NCBI RefSeq assembly: GCF_013377885.1
Contig: NZ_JABKAU010000018.1
Coordinates: 1 to 64,000, forward strand
Length of the DNA: 64,000 bases
Reading direction: 5' to 3'
From: Hymenobacter lapidiphilus
Lineage (GTDB): Bacteria; Bacteroidota; Bacteroidia; Cytophagales; Hymenobacteraceae
Shown: in pieces, positions 61,639 through 64,000 of the stretch
How the letters are laid out: every line of letters starts with the position of its first letter
Position numbering within the stretch: position 1 is the stretch's first letter
Notes under the pieces: model-generated
What the model was told of the DNA's origin: nothing
Database searches by the model: none
The model's input: only the letters and a program-made list of their open reading frames with translations
Made by a program: the position numbers and the translations under genes

Positions 61639-62466
61639 TTAATTCTGCTCGAGAATCTGAAATAGCTCGTCGAGCTTAGGCGTCAGAATAATCTCCGTAC
61701 GGCGGTTAAGCGCCTTGTTGGCAGGAGTGTCGTTGGCTGCAATAGGCACAAACTGCGCCCGGCCCGAAGGCGTTACCTGCGAATCAGAAAGTCCCGATTC
61801 GGTGAGGATACGCGTGATTTCGGTTGCCCGTAACACGCTCAAATCCCAGTTGTCCTTTGCCCCGTTCACTACGCCGCGCACCGGTACATTGTCGGTGTGG
61901 CCTTCCACCAGCACGTTCACGTCCTGGTTGCCTTTCAGGGCGGCCGCCAGTTTCTTGAGGGCTTCCTGGCCTTTAGGGTCTACTTTGGTTGAGCCCGACT
62001 TGAAGAGTAGCTGCTCGGAAAGCGACACGTAAACTTTGCCGTTTTTTACATTTACCTGCAAATCCTGGGCGTTGAAACCAAGTAGCGCGTCGCCTACTTT
62101 CTGGCGCAGCGCCTTCACAGCGGCTTCCTTCTGGTCGAGCACACGCTGCATTTCGGCAATGCGCTCTTCCTTGGTTCGCAAATCGGTGGAAAGCTGCGAA
62201 TTTTCCTGCTGGGCTCCGCTCAGGCTTTGGTTAAGCTGGTTTACCTGCTGATTTTTGGAAAGTAAATTACTACGTAACGATTCTTCATTGCGCGCCTTCT
62301 CATTTTCGAGGGCCGATTTCTCAACCTGTAACTGGTCGCGGGCCTGGGCTGCCTCCTGAAAAGAGCGTTGCGCAGCGTCAAATTTTTTCTGCGACACGCA
62401 GCTGGCCGAGCCAACAAGCAGAGCAGCTCCGCAGAGCACTTTGGGGAAAACGGAAGAAAAGAACAT
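61639..62466 (-). CDS. OmpA-family peptidoglycan-binding lipoprotein
   Basis: 275 aa. Leader SSVFPKVLCGAALLVGSASC has a lipobox. A long coiled coil follows (FDAAQRSFQEAAQARDQLQV ... QRVLDQKEAAVKALRQKVGD), then the OmpA C-terminal domain: VNVLVEGHTDNVPVRGVVNG, NWDLSVLRATEITRILTE, PSGRAQFVPIAANDTPANKA, LNRRTEIILTP, with the Asp and Arg that clamp diaminopimelate. It links the outer membrane to the cell wall. ATG 62466 begins the signal peptide. Divergent from the subtilase. Confidence 0.93.
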   Translation of the reverse strand: MFFSSVFPKVLCGAALLVGSASCVSQKKFDAAQRSFQEAAQARDQLQVEKSALENEKARNEESLRSNLLSKNQQVNQLNQSLSGAQQENSQLSTDLRTKEERIAEMQRVLDQKEAAVKALRQKVGDALLGFNAQDLQVNVKNGKVYVSLSEQLLFKSGSTKVDPKGQEALKKLAAALKGNQDVNVLVEGHTDNVPVRGVVNGAKDNWDLSVLRATEITRILTESGLSDSQVTPSGRAQFVPIAANDTPANKALNRRTEIILTPKLDELFQILEQN

Positions 62467-62514
62467 ATGAAAAGTAAAAATGAAAAAACAGAAAATGATT
62501 GTCCAGAAGCGCCG

Positions 62515-62522
62515 CAAAAATA
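62515..62522 (-). promoter_or_regulatory. -7 box of the OmpA-family gene
   Basis: TATTTTTG on the minus strand, exact match to TAnnTTTG, 48 bases before the ATG, with a TTG about 22 bases further upstream. Confidence 0.5.
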
Positions 62523-62653
62523 ATTCTGAGCAGCTACACCGCTACAACGGCTCAACCGTGGGGCTGGTTGCCGGCTGGTGCGCCGCCGGTGTTTCGCCGA
62601 ATGAGGCTTTATTGTACCTTCGAAGCTGAAACAGGTTTTAGGTAAGAGAACAA

Positions 62654-64000
62654 TTGCGGTTTCGTGAATATCTGATATTGTGGCTGGGGTTGCTGGCCGG
62701 GCTGCCAGCCGCCGCGCAGCACCTCGCACCCGTTGCGGCTCCTGCGGCTTCTGCGGCCCGCTACTGGGTTACGTTCCGCGACAAAGCGGGCCAGACGCTG
62801 CAGCCCTCCGCCTATTTCGACCCGGCTGCCCAGGCCCGCCGCCGCCGCCAGCACCTGCCCGCCGCCGACAGCACCGATTTCCCGGTCCGCCCCGACTATC
62901 TGGCCCGGGTGCAGGCACTCACCGATTCCGTCACGCTTGTCAGCCGCTGGTTTAATGCCGTGGCCTGCCGGGCCACCGCTGCCCAGGCAGCCCGTATGCG
63001 GCTATTACCCGGCGTGCGCAGCGTTGAGACCTGGCCCGAGCGCCCCATGCTACCTGCCGGAGCCCACCAATTGCAACGCCCTGCTGTGCCGCCGGCTGGT
63101 TCGCCCGCGCCCCTCTCGCCCGCCGATTTGGTGCTGGCCCGCCGGCAAACGGCCGTGCTCGGGGCCACCGGGTTCCGGCAGGCGGGGCAGCAGGGGCAGG
63201 GGCTGCGTATTGCCGTGTTCGATGTGGGCTTCCGCGCCACCGACACGCATCCGGCCTTCGCGCACCTGTACCGCCGCCGGGCAATAGCAGCCACCTACGA
63301 TTTCCTGCGCCGCACCCCCGATGTATACCGGGGCGGCAGCCACGGCACCGAGGTGCTTTCGTGCCTGGCCGGCCAGCTGCCCGACAGCACTTTCCTGGGG
63401 CTGGCGCCGGCCGCCGAATTCCTGCTGGCCCGCACCGAGCAGCAGGGGAGCGAGTTGTACGCCGAGGAAGAGGCCTGGCTGGCCGCCGCCGAATGGGCCG
63501 ACCGGAACGGAGCCGATATCATCAACTCGTCGTTGGGCTACACCGACCGCCGCTACTTCCCGGAGCAGATGAATGGGCGTGCCAGTCTGGTGGCCCGCGC
63601 CGCTGCCATAGCCGTGCGCAAGGGTATTCTGGTAGTGAATGCGGCCGGCAATGCTGGTGATGACCCCAGGTGGCGCATCGTTGGCACGCCCGCCGATGCC
63701 GACTCGGTGCTAACCGTGGGCGGCCTCGCCCCCGATACGTTTCTGCACCTGTCTTTCAGTAGCTACGGGCCCGCGGCGGGCGGGCGGCTCAAACCTAATC
63801 TGTCGGCTTTTGGGGTGGCCATAACGGCCGTGCCGGGTGGCTTCGAACGGGTCGAAGGTACCTCGTTTGCCAGCCCGCTGGTGGCGGGCTTTGCGGCCTG
63901 TGCCTGGCAGCAGCAGCGCGATTTGCCGGTTATGGCGCTATTCGCCCGGCTGCAGCAGGCCGGGCACCTCTATCCGTATTTCGACTATGCCCACGGTTAC
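62654..64000 (+). CDS. S8-family subtilisin-like serine protease, 3' end outside window
   Basis: At least 449 aa; the frame is still open at base 64000. The catalytic triad is in order: Asp190 (IAVFDVGFRATD), His230 (GGSHGTEVLS) and Ser404 (EGTSFASPLVAGF), with oxyanion Asn in VNAAGNAGDD. A signal peptide (LILWLGLLAGLPAAAQ) and a propeptide-like domain (YWVTFRDKAGQT; GVRSVETWPERPM) precede the protease, so it is secreted and probably self-processed. A stop at 62639 and no ATG or GTG nearby leave TTG 62654 as the start. The missing end may hold a T9SS sorting domain. Confidence 0.9.
   Translation, partial: MRFREYLILWLGLLAGLPAAAQHLAPVAAPAASAARYWVTFRDKAGQTLQPSAYFDPAAQARRRRQHLPAADSTDFPVRPDYLARVQALTDSVTLVSRWFNAVACRATAAQAARMRLLPGVRSVETWPERPMLPAGAHQLQRPAVPPAGSPAPLSPADLVLARRQTAVLGATGFRQAGQQGQGLRIAVFDVGFRATDTHPAFAHLYRRRAIAATYDFLRRTPDVYRGGSHGTEVLSCLAGQLPDSTFLGLAPAAEFLLARTEQQGSELYAEEEAWLAAAEWADRNGADIINSSLGYTDRRYFPEQMNGRASLVARAAAIAVRKGILVVNAAGNAGDDPRWRIVGTPADADSVLTVGGLAPDTFLHLSFSSYGPAAGGRLKPNLSAFGVAITAVPGGFERVEGTSFASPLVAGFAACAWQQQRDLPVMALFARLQQAGHLYPYFDYAHGY

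Noticed and set aside
1..64000. CRISPR array, tRNA or rRNA genes, integrase or prophage
   Set aside because: No regularly spaced repeats, no tRNA-like arms and no integrase or phage genes were seen while reading both strands; a dedicated tRNA or CRISPR search was not run.

Overview
The window looks like a chromosomal stretch of a GC-rich Bacteroidota bacterium, most likely Hymenobacter or a close relative. The reasons are high GC coding throughout; a type B sorting (gliding-motility type) C-terminal domain, which implies a type IX secretion system; a TonB-dependent receptor with an N-terminal carboxypeptidase-regulatory-like domain; a DUF5117-type zinc protease; many lipoproteins; and promoter boxes of the Bacteroidota form TAnnTTTG in place of classical -10 boxes. 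No tRNA, rRNA, CRISPR array, phage or transposase gene was recognised.

Layout. 1-8.2 kb: two tandem START-like proteins (the first broken by a stop), an aldo/keto reductase, an S41 peptidase, a DUF5117-type metalloprotease, an erythromycin-esterase homologue and a decayed TolC remnant. 8.6-13.0 kb: a histidine kinase/response regulator pair, a beta-barrel plus DM13 lipoprotein pair, and an Imm51-like gene. 13.3-17.2 kb: an arsenic operon (arsR, DUF6428, acr3, arsC, arsO) behind two tandem operators. 17.4-21.9 kb: TonB-dependent receptor, amidohydrolase, lipoprotein. 22-25.9 kb: 5-oxoprolinase operon pxpB-pxpC-pxpA with an NRAMP-like transporter. 26-33 kb: M1 aminopeptidase, coiled-coil protein, Mrp ATPase, DnaG primase, potassium channel. 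34-39.8 kb: two glycosyltransferases, ProC, RibBA, a secreted protein. 40-43.8 kb: M14 peptidase, AT-rich small protein, DoxX, SurE. 44-52.5 kb: complete RND efflux operon convergent with a two-component system. 52.6-56 kb: TIGR04283-type glycosyltransferase and a large T9SS cargo protein. 56-58.7 kb: osmolyte-type ABC transporter. 58.9-64 kb: histidine phosphatase, M28 peptidase, AT-hook-like small protein, OmpA lipoprotein, subtilase running off the end.

How the genes fit together. Six or seven secreted or envelope peptidases (S41, DUF5117-type, M1, M14, M28, S8), a 5-oxoproline-to-glutamate operon and proC fit a lifestyle of protein scavenging. The arsenic operon and RND pump are detoxification modules with their own regulators.

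The most unusual signals are: (1) an ABC permease fused to a substrate-binding domain whose two halves appear in reversed (circularly permuted) order; (2) several families of long palindromic intergenic repeats, four of which sit between genes of one operon, two of them supplying the upstream gene's stop codon; (3) two adjacent 22-bp ArsR-type operators, one enclosing the -7 box; (4) an NRAMP-like protein lacking the metal-binding motifs inside the 5-oxoprolinase operon.
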